Numbered from the stretch's first letter, positions 26,270 through 35,548 are shown. The stretch: DNA of 64,000 nt from Lentimonas sp002292345 (GCA_964187655.1 CAXLMP010000079.1:23777-87776); one strand, 5' to 3'. Program-made: numbers and translations. The notes: generated from the letters alone by a model not told the origin.

Positions 26270-27025
26270 ATGCCCACCGTTAAGAAAATCCGCCTCGACG
26301 AACTACTCGTCGCTCAAGGACTAGCCGACACTCGCTCGCGCGCCAAAGCGCTGATCCTAGCAGGTAAAGTCAAGCTCGGCACCGATCGTCTGGATAAGCC
26401 AGGCCGCAGTCTACCTACCGATGCGCCTATTGAAGTCGAATCCCCCCCTCGTTTCGTCAGTCGAGGTGGAGAAAAACTTGAAGGCTTTCTAGATCAATTC
26501 AAAATTGATGTCACTGGACTGCGCCACCTCGACGTAGGCGCCTCTACTGGCGGCTTTACTGATTGCTGCCTCCAACGCGGCACGATCAGCGCAACGTGTG
26601 TCGATGTTGGCCGCGCACAGATGCACAACCAGCTTATCCAAGACCAGCGCGTCACTAATATCGAGAAGACCAATGCGCGCTACCTACAGATCGGCGACTT
26701 GCCTTTCGATAATTATCCACTGATCGTCATGGATCTTTCCTTTATTTCGCTCACCAAAGTACTGCCAGCAGTATGGCAATTCCTCGCGCCAGAAGGCCGT
26801 CTGATCGCTCTGGTAAAACCACAATTCGAAGCCGAAAAGCACGAAGTTGATGCCGGCCGAGGCATCATCCGTGACGAAGTAATCCAACAGCGAATCTTGG
26901 CAAGCATCCAATCTTTCGCCCTCGAGCAACTCATCGGTGCCACACTCATCGGCACAATGGACTCGCCGATCAAAGGCACTGATGGCAACCGCGAATTCTT
27001 AATCGGACTTACTCGACGAAGTTAA
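26270..27025 (+). CDS. tlyA: TlyA-family rRNA methyltransferase (S4 domain plus FtsJ-like)
   Basis: The 251-aa protein begins with an S4 RNA-binding domain (RLDELLVAQGLADTRSRAKA). This is followed by a SAM-binding FtsJ-like domain with LDVGASTGGFTDCCLQRG and the catalytic-region MDLSFISL. TlyA proteins 2'-O-methylate 16S C1409 and 23S C1920 in mycobacteria; in other bacteria they are often called hemolysin A or rRNA methyltransferase. The ATG at 26270 is chosen because translation upstream would overlap the MscS gene. Its place behind mscS fits a common operon. Confidence 0.9.
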   Translation: MPTVKKIRLDELLVAQGLADTRSRAKALILAGKVKLGTDRLDKPGRSLPTDAPIEVESPPRFVSRGGEKLEGFLDQFKIDVTGLRHLDVGASTGGFTDCCLQRGTISATCVDVGRAQMHNQLIQDQRVTNIEKTNARYLQIGDLPFDNYPLIVMDLSFISLTKVLPAVWQFLAPEGRLIALVKPQFEAEKHEVDAGRGIIRDEVIQQRILASIQSFALEQLIGATLIGTMDSPIKGTDGNREFLIGLTRRS

Positions 27026-27170
27026 TACTCTGGAGATATGCTCAATAACATTGGGGGATGCATACCTGAGACTACGCTTCATACCACTGATTAATATTGA
27101 TCGGTTCACGAGCAAACATGTCATTCATTGAAAAGCCGTTCAACGCGCCGCACTCAACTGCCAAATCAGC

Positions 27171-28220
27171 TTACCCTCGCACTGCTGGTTGGTGCTGACT
27201 CATGCAATGAATCGCTCCACCTTCGCGGACGATGTCGCAGCAATCGAAGCCGACAACCTCACGACTCGGATAACAATCGGCAATAATCTGCAAGGCTTCG
27301 GCATCGCGCTGTGGCTGCCCGTACGTCGGCACGAGCACCGCGCCATTAAGAACCAGATAGTTGATATAGCTCGCGGCAAGACGCGTACCATTCAGATAGA
27401 TCGGTTCTGGCAAAGGCAGCGAAACGGACGCATACGGCTGCCCCGTCGGCGTTCTGAAGGCTTGAATTCGCTGTGTGTTCTCACTCAACGCGGCGAAATT
27501 GTCGTCTCCAGAATCAGCGACCGACGCCATCAAGATACCATCATCCTTAAAGAATCGTGCGAGATTATCGACATGCCCATCAGTATCATCTCCGACGAGA
27601 CCATCTTGTAGCCAGAGCACTTCGTTGATCCCCAGCCCAGCCGCGAGGCGTGCTTCGATCTGCTGTTTGCGCATTTCGCCATTGCGATTTAGGTTCAGTA
27701 GTACCAGCTCGGTAGTCAAAAGCTGACCAGCTCCATTACTCTCAATCGCGCCCCCTTCGAGAACTGTATCAAACACAAATCGACGCACGCCGACTTGATC
27801 GGCGATCCAAGCTGGCGCATTGTTGTCTTTTTGCTGCAAAGGGAACTTATTACCCCAGGCATTGTAAGTCCAATCAGTGATACACAGTTCGGTGCCATCC
27901 TCGTTCAGTAAAAATAGCGGACCATAATCACGACACCATACATCATCTGTCTGATAGTTGTAGAGTGTCACGTCGCGGGCATCTCCGGCCTTTGCCATCA
28001 GTGCTTGCAGATCGGCTTGCGCAGATTCTGGGCAAAGCACACACACCGGTTGAAAACGAGCGGCGAGCACGTACAGGGCTGCGAGCTGCTCACGCACCTG
28101 CGGCAAGACGCCTGCCCACAGATCGTCACGCATCGGCCATGCAAACCAGACCGCTGCTTGCGGCTCCCAGTCAGCGGGGAAGCGATAGCCTAATTCTTTG
28201 GGCGTGCTCAAGGCTTTCAT
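27171..28220 (-). CDS. aguA: Agmatine deiminase
   Basis: The 349-aa enzyme converts agmatine to N-carbamoylputrescine. It has the WFAWP motif at the N-terminus, WCRDYGPLFLLNEDG, VLEGGAIESNGAGQLLTTE, DGHVDNLARF (His and Asp of the catalytic set), and the C-terminal GGAIHCMSQHQP with nucleophilic Cys. Length is typical. aguB lies 67 bases upstream and hisG upstream of that on the same strand. With AguB it makes putrescine without ornithine decarboxylase. Confidence 0.96.
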   Translation of the reverse strand: MKALSTPKELGYRFPADWEPQAAVWFAWPMRDDLWAGVLPQVREQLAALYVLAARFQPVCVLCPESAQADLQALMAKAGDARDVTLYNYQTDDVWCRDYGPLFLLNEDGTELCITDWTYNAWGNKFPLQQKDNNAPAWIADQVGVRRFVFDTVLEGGAIESNGAGQLLTTELVLLNLNRNGEMRKQQIEARLAAGLGINEVLWLQDGLVGDDTDGHVDNLARFFKDDGILMASVADSGDDNFAALSENTQRIQAFRTPTGQPYASVSLPLPEPIYLNGTRLAASYINYLVLNGAVLVPTYGQPQRDAEALQIIADCYPSREVVGFDCCDIVREGGAIHCMSQHQPAVRG

Positions 28221-28287
28221 GTAGAGATTCCTAAATGATGCGTGTCTTTACGCAAATTAATAACAGCAGCACAAACGATCCGTGCAC

Positions 28288-29178
28288 TTAATCTTCGTCG
28301 ATCATACGTCGGGTCAAGCCGTCGAAGCTATCAATTCGACGATCGCGGAAAAAGGGCCAGTTTCGGCGCATATTTTCCAATGCTTTCAAATCGCAATCCG
28401 CCAAGACTAGCGCTTCTGCATCGACTGGTGCGCGCTCCAGCACCTGCCCATAAAAATTGGACACGAAGGATTGCCCCCAAAATTCAGTGCCAGCCTCGGT
28501 GCCAGTGCGATTGACCGCCGCCACGTAGCATCCATTAGCCACCGCATGTCCGCGTTGCACGGTTTCCCACGCGGTGTGTTGGGCTACACCTAGTTCGGCC
28601 TTCTCCTCGGCGAGCCAACCAATCGCAGTCGGATAAAATAAAATTTCCGCGCCTGCCAGCGCTGCCAGGCGAGCGGCTTCTGGATACCATTGATCCCAGC
28701 AAATAAGTACCGAAATTTTACCAAAACGTGTGTCCCAGACCTTGTAACCCAGATCACCCGGTGTGAAGTAGAATTTCTCTTCAAAACCGGGGTCCTGCGG
28801 GATGTGCATCTTTCGATACTTACCGAGATACGAGCCATCAGCGTCAATCACCGCAGCCGTGTTATGATATACACCTGAAGCGCGTCGCTCAAACAACGAT
28901 CCAATAATTACCACTTCCAATTCCCTCGCCACTCTGGCCAGCGAATCCGTAGTGGGGCCAGGAATCGGCTCCGCCAGGTCGAAATATTCCGCATCCTGAG
29001 TCCGACAAAAATAAGGAGACGTAAACAACTCCTGCGTGCAGATAATCTGCGCGCCGCCAGCTGCAGCCTTCCTTATTTTTTCAATCGTATAGGCAAGATT
29101 GGCCGCATTCGATCCTTGCTCACGAACCTGAATCAGTCCGATACGCACGGTGCGATCAGTTAAAGCCGCTGCTGCCAT
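28288..29178 (-). CDS. aguB: N-carbamoylputrescine amidase
   Basis: The 296-aa nitrilase-family enzyme cleaves N-carbamoylputrescine to putrescine, CO2 and ammonia. The Glu-Lys-Cys triad is seen: Glu in CTQELFTSPY, Lys in GKYRKMHIPQDPG, and Cys in VLICWDQWYPEAARL. The set RVGLIQVRE-like N-terminus and length fit AguB closely. It begins 9 bases after the hisG stop and precedes aguA, so histidine and polyamine synthesis share a transcript here. Confidence 0.96.
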   Translation of the reverse strand: MAAAALTDRTVRIGLIQVREQGSNAANLAYTIEKIRKAAAGGAQIICTQELFTSPYFCRTQDAEYFDLAEPIPGPTTDSLARVARELEVVIIGSLFERRASGVYHNTAAVIDADGSYLGKYRKMHIPQDPGFEEKFYFTPGDLGYKVWDTRFGKISVLICWDQWYPEAARLAALAGAEILFYPTAIGWLAEEKAELGVAQHTAWETVQRGHAVANGCYVAAVNRTGTEAGTEFWGQSFVSNFYGQVLERAPVDAEALVLADCDLKALENMRRNWPFFRDRRIDSFDGLTRRMIDED

Positions 29179-29187
29179 ACACTGAAG

Positions 29188-30069
29188 CTAGTAAACAACC
29201 TTATTAAGTGGATACTCAATAATCCCCTCAGCACCATGTGCCTTCAATGCAGGGATCAGCTCACGCGACACATTCTCATCGATAATCGTATCAATTGCGA
29301 CCCAAGCTTCGTCGGTAAGGCGGTTGATTGTTGGATTGCGCAGTGCTGGCAATTCTTTGAGAAGCGCATCGAGCTTTACTTTCTCGATGTTGAGCTTCAA
29401 GCCCACCTTTGAGTGGGCTTCCAGCGCCGCTTGCAACAGCATCGCAATATTTTCAATCTTCTTGCGCTTCGCGGAGTTCTCCCACGCCGCCCGGTTCGCA
29501 ATCAGTACAGTGTTGGTATAAAGAAGTGTATCGACGATACGTAGATTATTTGCACGCAGCGAATTTCCAGTCTCCGTAAGATCCACAATCGCATCGACCA
29601 AATCCGGCACCTTTACTTCAGTCGCACCCCAAGAGAATTCGACTTCGGCGTTCACACCGTGGTCTTTCAGGTATTGGCCAGTGATATTAATGACTTCAGT
29701 GGCGATACGCTTGCCTTCTAGGTCCTTAACAGTCTGCACTGAGGAGGCCGCTGGCACTGCAATGACCCACTTCGAACGGCGGTTCGATGCGCGACTGTAA
29801 ACCAAATCACACACTTCGATCACGTCCGAAGCGTTCTCACGCACCCAGTCTTGACCAGTCAGGCCACAATCAAAGTATCCGTGCTCGACGTAGCGACTCA
29901 CTTCTTGTGCACGCACAAAGCGACCGTCCAACTCTGCATCGTCAAAAGACGGACGATACGAGCGGGAACTCTTGGTAATACCGAAACCAGCTTTGGCAAA
30001 AAGCTTGATTGTGGAATCTTCAAGACTGCCTTTAGGCAATCCGAGCATGAGTAATGGTGTCTTATCCAT
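29188..30069 (-). CDS. hisG: ATP phosphoribosyltransferase, long form
   Basis: HisG catalyses the first committed step of histidine synthesis, joining PRPP and ATP. The 293-aa protein is the long form with a C-terminal ACT-like regulatory domain (about 215-293), so it needs no HisZ partner. N-terminal motifs are LGLPKGSLEDSTIKLF and CGLTGQDWV. DLTETGNSL marks the PRPP loop. The start at 30069 is preferred to an upstream ATG-less extension in the same frame. Other his genes are not nearby, so this copy has been separated from a his operon. It faces the peroxiredoxin gene across an inverted repeat. Confidence 0.95.
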   Translation of the reverse strand: MDKTPLLMLGLPKGSLEDSTIKLFAKAGFGITKSSRSYRPSFDDAELDGRFVRAQEVSRYVEHGYFDCGLTGQDWVRENASDVIEVCDLVYSRASNRRSKWVIAVPAASSVQTVKDLEGKRIATEVINITGQYLKDHGVNAEVEFSWGATEVKVPDLVDAIVDLTETGNSLRANNLRIVDTLLYTNTVLIANRAAWENSAKRKKIENIAMLLQAALEAHSKVGLKLNIEKVKLDALLKELPALRNPTINRLTDEAWVAIDTIIDENVSRELIPALKAHGAEGIIEYPLNKVVY

Positions 30070-30149
30070 AGGGGCAGAGAACTTGAAGCAGGATGTCGCT
30101 GGCACAAGGAAAATTTCCGTTAATCAGACCACTGGAAATGAAATAAATA

Positions 30150-30185
30150 ATTGTAAAAACATCTTTTTAGCGGTATTTTTACAAT
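30150..30185. promoter_or_regulatory. 10-bp inverted repeat in divergent hisG-bcp region
   Basis: ATTGTAAAAA (30150-30159) and TTTTTACAAT (30176-30185) are exact complements separated by 16 bases. It lies between hisG (start 30069) and bcp (start 30209), only 24 bases before the latter. The symmetry suggests a dimeric operator. A hairpin is possible too, but there is no GC clamp and so it is unlikely to act as a terminator. Confidence 0.5.
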
Positions 30186-30208
30186 CTGCAGCCTTCTGTT
30201 ATTATACA

Positions 30209-30685
30209 ATGCCCCCTCCCATTCCACTGTCATCAGGACAAAAAGCTCCCGCTTTCAGCTATACTGAAGACGGGGCGACGATTCATAATAGTGAAATCAC
30301 TAGCCCCTATCTTATCTATTTCTACCCGAAGGACGACACCCCGGGCTGCACAAAAGAGGCCTGCGCGATTCGCGATGCTTGGGCAGACTTTGGAGCGGCT
30401 GGCCTGAAAGTTATTGGGGTGAGCAAAGATTCCGAGCGCTCACACAAAAAATTCCAAGACAAATACGCGCTACCCTTCCCCCTGATTGCTGATACTGAAC
30501 TTGAATTGGCAAATGACTTTGGCGTAGTCGGTGAGAAGCAATTTATGGGCCGCACCTATGATGGCATCCACCGAATGTCCTTCCTCATCGACGCAGGCGG
30601 CACTATTTTAACAAGCTACCCTAAAGTAAAACCTGAGGCACATGCCGCCCAAGTATTAGAAGACTTCTCTCTGTTAACTTCTTGA
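30209..30685 (+). CDS. bcp: Peroxiredoxin, Bcp/AhpC-TSA type
   Basis: The 158-aa thiol peroxidase reduces hydroperoxides. It has the motif DDTPGCTKEACAIRD with the peroxidatic Cys and a resolving Cys five residues later, typical of atypical 2-Cys Bcp. The frame is open far upstream into the hisG region, but the ATG at 30209 gives the standard N-terminus (SGQKAPAFSY). One base separates its stop from the response-regulator start, so they are co-transcribed, which may couple redox defence to the regulator. Confidence 0.94.
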   Translation: MPPPIPLSSGQKAPAFSYTEDGATIHNSEITSPYLIYFYPKDDTPGCTKEACAIRDAWADFGAAGLKVIGVSKDSERSHKKFQDKYALPFPLIADTELELANDFGVVGEKQFMGRTYDGIHRMSFLIDAGGTILTSYPKVKPEAHAAQVLEDFSLLTS

Positions 30686-30686
30686 T

Positions 30687-31433
30687 ATGAACAATCAACC
30701 CAAACCACTCATCATCATCATTGAGGACGACAACGACCTCGCCACTGTAATCGCCACTCACTTGGAATTAGCTGGCATGCAAAGCCAGATCTGTAACGAA
30801 GCCGCACACGCCGCGCGTTATCTAAAAAGTAACTTTGCAAACTTACTGCTACTGGATGTGCACTTGCCCGACTCGACAGGCTTTGCTCTAATGGATGACT
30901 TACGCAGAAGTGGAATCATTACTCCGGTCATTTTTCTTACAGGAGAAAACGCTGAACTTAAAAAAGTAAAGGCCCTTGATATGGGCGGTGATGACTACAT
31001 CACCAAACCTTTTAGTTATCCCGAACTGATCGCACGTATTAATGCAGTTCTGCGGCGAGCCGAGACAATCAACGATTCGAAGATCACTCAGAATACAACG
31101 ACCACAGATGAGCCATTTTCTTTCTGCGGAGCGAAAGTCAACCCGCCACGCTTGGAAGTACAATTTCCGGATGGTGAAGCCGAAAGTATCGGTCGTAAAG
31201 AGCTCGGCATATTCTCTTATCTCGCTGCGCACCCGAACAGCGTACTAACACGCAAGAATTTAATCCACTCGGTCTGGGGGATTCATGCCGACGTGCGCAG
31301 TCGATCACTCGATCAATACATCGTAAAAATCCGTGACCTCTACAAGCGCCACGGTCTCACCCTCGATGCGTTCCGAACGGTGCACGGCGTGGGTTACATT
31401 TACGACACTGAGGATAGTGCCACTGAAGTATAG
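30687..31433 (+). CDS. OmpR-family response regulator
   Basis: The 248-aa regulator has a receiver domain (residues 7-120; acidic pair EDDND, phosphoacceptor Asp in LLLLDVHLP, Lys in DDYITKPFSY). Its C-terminal winged-helix DNA-binding domain (about 140-245) has RKELGIFSYLAAHPNSVLTR and VRSRSLDQYIVKIRDLY. No histidine kinase is encoded next to it. It starts one base after bcp, and could control that operon or other targets. The 174 bases after its stop hold no feature I can name. Confidence 0.92.
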   Translation: MNNQPKPLIIIIEDDNDLATVIATHLELAGMQSQICNEAAHAARYLKSNFANLLLLDVHLPDSTGFALMDDLRRSGIITPVIFLTGENAELKKVKALDMGGDDYITKPFSYPELIARINAVLRRAETINDSKITQNTTTTDEPFSFCGAKVNPPRLEVQFPDGEAESIGRKELGIFSYLAAHPNSVLTRKNLIHSVWGIHADVRSRSLDQYIVKIRDLYKRHGLTLDAFRTVHGVGYIYDTEDSATEV

Positions 31434-31607
31434 TCGAATTCGACGCGATCTTCGATGGAAATCCAGTTCTACAGGATAATGCGTTACCGTTGTGCCATTA
31501 TGCCGTGCAACTGATCAGGCTTCCATGCGGCGGCTACGTTTCTAGCCTTCTGCTCGAGAAAAGAACCCTCGACTACATTCTTTAGAATACCATGAGGCAT
31601 CGTTCGA

Positions 31608-33317
31608 CTAATTCTCATCAAGTATCCACTCAGTCGCAGTTTTAGATTCTATCTCTTCCAAGGTGGTAAAGCCAAGCAAGGCTTTTTTCAAGGCATCATA
31701 ACGCAACGGGCGATACCCGGCACGTCGGGCTGCAACTCCCAATTGATGGTCTGAAGAGTTCGCTGAAATGAGCGAGCGCATTTCCTCAGTGATTAACGCC
31801 AACTCATGAAAAGCGATACGACCGAAATAACCAGTCTGCCGACAATGCCCACATCCGACTCCATGATACAGGAACGGCAGATGCGCCGATTCGCAGTCAT
31901 TAAAATAACGATCTAACACATCATGCTCTGGCATATACGCTTGTTTACAATTCACACAAATCCTAGCAGCGAGGCGCTGAGCCATAACCGCTAAAATTGA
32001 AGGTGCCACCATGTAGGGCTCAATGCCTAACTCAATCAAACGAATCACCGCTTGGATCGCATTATTTGTATGCAGTGTCGAAAAGACCAAGTGCCCAGTC
32101 AGAGCTGCCTCAGTCGCAATTTTTGCAGTCTCAAAATCTCGAATCTCACCGACGAGCATCACATCCGGATCTTGGCGCAGTAACGAGCGCAGCAACATCG
32201 AGAAACTTAGATCAATCTTAGAATTCACTTGTGACTGAATCACACCATCCATACGAGCTTCGATCGGGTCTTCAATCGTACAAATATTGACATCCGGGGT
32301 ATTGATCTCGTGCAAGGCTGCATACAAAGTAGTCGACTTACCAGATCCGGTAGGTCCCGTTACAAAAACCATACCATTCGGGTTACGAATTACTTCTTTA
32401 AAAGGCTCCAAAATCGTTTGCGATATAAACATCTGATCCAATGCCTGGAAATCTCTTTTACCGGTCAGCGCTAAAATACGAAGTACGATCTTCTCGCCAT
32501 AAATGGAGGGAATTACCGACACACGAAAACTCACACTTTCAGCTCCGAGGGGAATCGAAAAACGACCATCCTGCGGGAAGCGGGATTCCGAGATATTAAG
32601 ATCACTCATGATTTTAATACGCGAATTCAGCGGTGCGTGAAGCGCCGATGCGATCTGAAAGACCTGCTGTAATCGACCATCTACACGAAAGCGAATATTG
32701 GTATGCGACTCTAACGGTTCGATATGAATATCCGAGGCACGTTCTTTAATTGCCAGATACAATATCGCATTACACAAGCCGATGATCGACTCGGCTCCAC
32801 CCATCCCCTCGAGATCTTCAGGATCGAGCTTTGCCAGGATCGTGCCTTGACTACGCTCCAACTGAGCGATCAGTTCCTGCACCGATTGGTCTGTACTATA
32901 ATGTAGCTCGATCGCATCACGAACTTCCTTACTTAAACAAAATACAGGGCTAATTTGCTTGCCGGAAATAGCAGCAAGGCGTCGCACTAACACCTTATCA
33001 TCTGGATCTGGCATCGCCACAGTAAGCCCATCTTCTACCACATAAAGTGGCATGACATTACCCTTCCTAGCGATTTCAATTGGCAGGCAGGCAATCGCAT
33101 CGTTACTGATAATGGTCGAAAGTGGATTTACATATGCACGCCCCAGACGGTTACTCCATAAATGACAAGCCACATCCTTTGGCACCGCTTCCGATTCAAT
33201 CAATGACTCTAGCAACTCAAGTGAATTTTCCTTCGCACTTGCCAGTGCGAGGCTGTAGGCCTCATTTGAAATAAGAACATGTCTATCCTCTAACTCTTCT
33301 CGAATTGTGATACTCAT
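31608..33317 (-). CDS. PilB/GspE-type secretion ATPase
   Basis: The 569-aa ATPase belongs to the type II secretion/type IV pilus motor family. A divergent N-terminal domain (1-150) precedes the catalytic core: Asp-box region ERASDIHIEPLESH (192-205), Walker A GPTGSGKST (321-329), Walker B-like LRQDPDVMLVGEIRD, His-box GHLVFSTLHTN. Four cysteines (CVNCK and CGHCRQTG) bind zinc. The final part ends IESKTATEWILDEN. It overlaps the 69-aa gene by four bases (ATGA), and a CheY-like gene lies upstream. No secretin, platform or pilin gene adjoins it. Confidence 0.93.
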   Translation of the reverse strand: MSITIREELEDRHVLISNEAYSLALASAKENSLELLESLIESEAVPKDVACHLWSNRLGRAYVNPLSTIISNDAIACLPIEIARKGNVMPLYVVEDGLTVAMPDPDDKVLVRRLAAISGKQISPVFCLSKEVRDAIELHYSTDQSVQELIAQLERSQGTILAKLDPEDLEGMGGAESIIGLCNAILYLAIKERASDIHIEPLESHTNIRFRVDGRLQQVFQIASALHAPLNSRIKIMSDLNISESRFPQDGRFSIPLGAESVSFRVSVIPSIYGEKIVLRILALTGKRDFQALDQMFISQTILEPFKEVIRNPNGMVFVTGPTGSGKSTTLYAALHEINTPDVNICTIEDPIEARMDGVIQSQVNSKIDLSFSMLLRSLLRQDPDVMLVGEIRDFETAKIATEAALTGHLVFSTLHTNNAIQAVIRLIELGIEPYMVAPSILAVMAQRLAARICVNCKQAYMPEHDVLDRYFNDCESAHLPFLYHGVGCGHCRQTGYFGRIAFHELALITEEMRSLISANSSDHQLGVAARRAGYRPLRYDALKKALLGFTTLEEIESKTATEWILDEN

Positions 33318-33523
33318 TTTATAGTTCTCTTAATGTGGCGTTTGTCGGCAAACATTTTACCAATTTCGTTGGCATCCAAAAGTTCACGCCGAGTATGGAG
33401 CTTACGCTCTTCGGCCACTTCTCCCAACATCTCATTGAGTGAATAACGCACGCCTTGCGCACGTGTTTTTTTAACGACGCTTGGCGTAGTTCGATTACTT
33501 TCTTCTGCCTTTGAATCACTCAT
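33314..33523 (-). CDS. Small conserved-looking protein upstream of the ATPase
   Basis: The 69-aa basic, helical protein reads MSDSKAEESNRTTPSVVKKT at the start and has KLHTRRELLDANEIGKMFAD as a predicted helical segment. It has no recognisable domain. It is counted as real because its stop overlaps the start of the ATPase as ATGA and its start follows the receiver gene by 12 bases. It could be a small adaptor or chaperone linking receiver and motor. That role is inference. Confidence 0.6.
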   Translation of the reverse strand: MSDSKAEESNRTTPSVVKKTRAQGVRYSLNEMLGEVAEERKLHTRRELLDANEIGKMFADKRHIKRTIK

Positions 33524-33535
33524 CTTAAAAAATTA

Positions 33536-33916
33536 TTACTCCCAAATATCATCGATTAAGGTATCCAACTGCTTTGCGATATCTTCTTTAGGCGTATCTT
33601 TGCGGATATAATAAGAAGCACCGAGTTCGACACTCTGTTCGACCGCCTGACGCGATGCCACGGAGGAAGTCACCACAACCACAGCAGTGGGATCGAACTC
33701 CATGATCTCATCAAGTGCCTCCATGCCTTCCTTCACCGGCATATTCACGTCAAGTAACACCAAATCAGGCTTACGCGACTTGTAGAGATCAATACCTTCT
33801 TGCCCATTCTTCGCTTCTATAAAAGTCTTAAAGCCAACCTTTTTCAAGATCAGCTTTAAATACATGCGGATGTGCGGTTCGTCATCGACAATCAATGCAG
33901 TATTAGGGCGTTTCAT
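33536..33916 (-). CDS. Single-domain CheY-like response regulator
   Basis: The 126-aa protein is a stand-alone receiver: acidic pair Asp11-Asp12 in IVDDEPH, phosphoacceptor Asp56 in LVLLDVNMP, Thr/Ser in VVVTSS, Lys in YYIRKDTP. It has no output domain, so it must act by protein contact, as CheY does. It is the first gene of a three-gene set with the 69-aa protein and the PilB/GspE ATPase, so the motor ATPase is the obvious candidate partner. Confidence 0.93.
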   Translation of the reverse strand: MKRPNTALIVDDEPHIRMYLKLILKKVGFKTFIEAKNGQEGIDLYKSRKPDLVLLDVNMPVKEGMEALDEIMEFDPTAVVVVTSSVASRQAVEQSVELGASYYIRKDTPKEDIAKQLDTLIDDIWE

Positions 33917-33978
33917 GCAGATTAACCTTCTGGGTGTTGCACCGCATGTCGAGAAGAAATGACTAGAAACGAGCCGAC

Positions 33979-35526
33979 TTGACCTCGACGGACACGCTCA
34001 CCTATATTCGATTTTTTCTTTTCACTGTGTTTGCGAAACTTACTCTCCTCGATGGTCTCATCGTCTTACTCTACTTTGCGGCGGTTTTAGGTATTGGGCT
34101 CTATCATGCCCGTCGCAATAAAGGCGCGGACGACTTCATCTCTGCAAGCCGACAAATGCCGTGGCTCGCAGTGCTCGGTTCAATCGTGGCGACCGAAGTC
34201 AGCGCAGCGACTTTCCTCGCCACTCCTGGTGTCGGCTTCGCCGAGAATATGAGCTACCTACAATTTGGCGTAGGCTCCTTTCTGGCGCGTATTTTCATCG
34301 CCTTCGTCTTTTTAGGAGCCTTCTACGCGGCCAAAAGTTTAACCATCTATGAATTCCTAGCTAATCGCTTTGGTAATGGTACCCGTTATACCGCGACTCT
34401 TTTTTTCATTGTCACACGACTGCTAGCCTCCGCGGTGCGCCTGATGATTGCGGCGACAGGACTCAGCCTGATTCTGGATGTGCCCTTTGCCATCTGCCTA
34501 GCAATATTTACATTAGTTGCGATTATTTACACCGGCGGTGGCGGCATTCGTGGAATCATTTGGACCGATGTCCTACAGGCCATCGTCTTTATCAGTTGTG
34601 GGCTAGCGTTGATTCTATATATTGGTCAAAGCATCGGTTGGAGCACGATCAGCGAAATCGGTGCTGCCAACGGGCGTTTTGATATTTTCCGCTTCAGTCC
34701 GAGTGAAAGCGGTGTCGGCCTGCTCGGCTGGCTCAATGATCCGAAGCTATTTTGGATCGCGGCAGTGTTCGGCTTCATCAGCACAACTGCTGCGTTCGGC
34801 ACTGATCAAGATATGACGCAACGTATGCTCACTTGCAAAGATGTCGGGGCGGCACGGCGCAGTGTCATCCTCAGTGGTTTCATTTCGATCCCGATCGCGG
34901 CACTGTTTCTATTTGTCGGCGTGGCACTATTTGCCTTTTATCAAGTGCATGCCGATGCGAGCCTGCCGATGACAGTGCTCGCAGATGGCAGTAGCAAAGT
35001 GACGGCCGATAAAGTCTTTCCTTGGTTCATTGGCACACAACTACCCAGCGGCCTCAGAGGACTATTACTGGTGGGTGTGCTCGCCGCAGCCATGTCGAGT
35101 CTCGATTCTACGATGGGCGCGCTCAGTTCATCCGCCTTGGTCGACCTTTACCGCCCCCTCTTAAAGAAGCAAACCAGTAACCAAATCGGACTGCGCCTAT
35201 CACGCATTTTCGTATCGATCTTCGGCATCGCGCTCGCACTCACAGCATGGGCACTCAAAGATGCTGCGGGCTTTCTATGGCTGACCTTCAAAATCGGCAG
35301 TATTACCTACGGTGCCATGCTCGGAGTCTTTCTGCTGGGAATTCTCACCACTCGTGGCACTGACCGCGGCAACTGGATCTCAATGCTCAGCGGCAGCTTG
35401 ATCTGCGGACTGCTCTTGGTATTGATTGAAACTGGAAATTTAGCGCTTGGTTGGACGTGGTTAATTGTGATCGGCACTGCATGGACCCTTGGCATTGGCT
35501 ATTTGTGGCATGAAAAAGCCCCGTGA
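33979..35526 (+). CDS. Sodium:solute symporter (SSS family)
   Basis: The 515-aa transporter has about 13 membrane helices. Family hallmarks are GADDFISASRQMPWLAVLGS, then EVSAATFLATPGVGF and the late GLLLVGVLAAAMSSLDSTMG with FGTDQDMTQRML. It imports a solute with Na+; the substrate is unclear, with the sialic acid/glucose/myo-inositol-type branch being possible. No ATG lies near the start: the reading frame opens with TTG at 33979, and GTG at 34027 is an alternative. The first helix begins at about residue 22 of the longer form. The gene ends inside a hairpin shared with the next one. Confidence 0.92.
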   Translation: MTSTDTLTYIRFFLFTVFAKLTLLDGLIVLLYFAAVLGIGLYHARRNKGADDFISASRQMPWLAVLGSIVATEVSAATFLATPGVGFAENMSYLQFGVGSFLARIFIAFVFLGAFYAAKSLTIYEFLANRFGNGTRYTATLFFIVTRLLASAVRLMIAATGLSLILDVPFAICLAIFTLVAIIYTGGGGIRGIIWTDVLQAIVFISCGLALILYIGQSIGWSTISEIGAANGRFDIFRFSPSESGVGLLGWLNDPKLFWIAAVFGFISTTAAFGTDQDMTQRMLTCKDVGAARRSVILSGFISIPIAALFLFVGVALFAFYQVHADASLPMTVLADGSSKVTADKVFPWFIGTQLPSGLRGLLLVGVLAAAMSSLDSTMGALSSSALVDLYRPLLKKQTSNQIGLRLSRIFVSIFGIALALTAWALKDAAGFLWLTFKIGSITYGAMLGVFLLGILTTRGTDRGNWISMLSGSLICGLLLVLIETGNLALGWTWLIVIGTAWTLGIGYLWHEKAP

Positions 35527-35548
35527 TCTGAATGACCAACGGGGCTTT
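35513..35548 (-). terminator. Terminator of the Cys-rich peptide gene
   Basis: AAAGCCCCG and CGGGGCTTT (35515-35523, 35540-35548) pair perfectly. Read on the minus strand the hairpin is followed by five T. It overlaps the stop codon of the symporter gene, and may also slow its own plus-strand transcript. Confidence 0.8.

Noticed and set aside
30150..30185. Rho-independent terminator for hisG or bcp
   Set aside because: The stem is AT-only, and it lies upstream of both genes, not after either.
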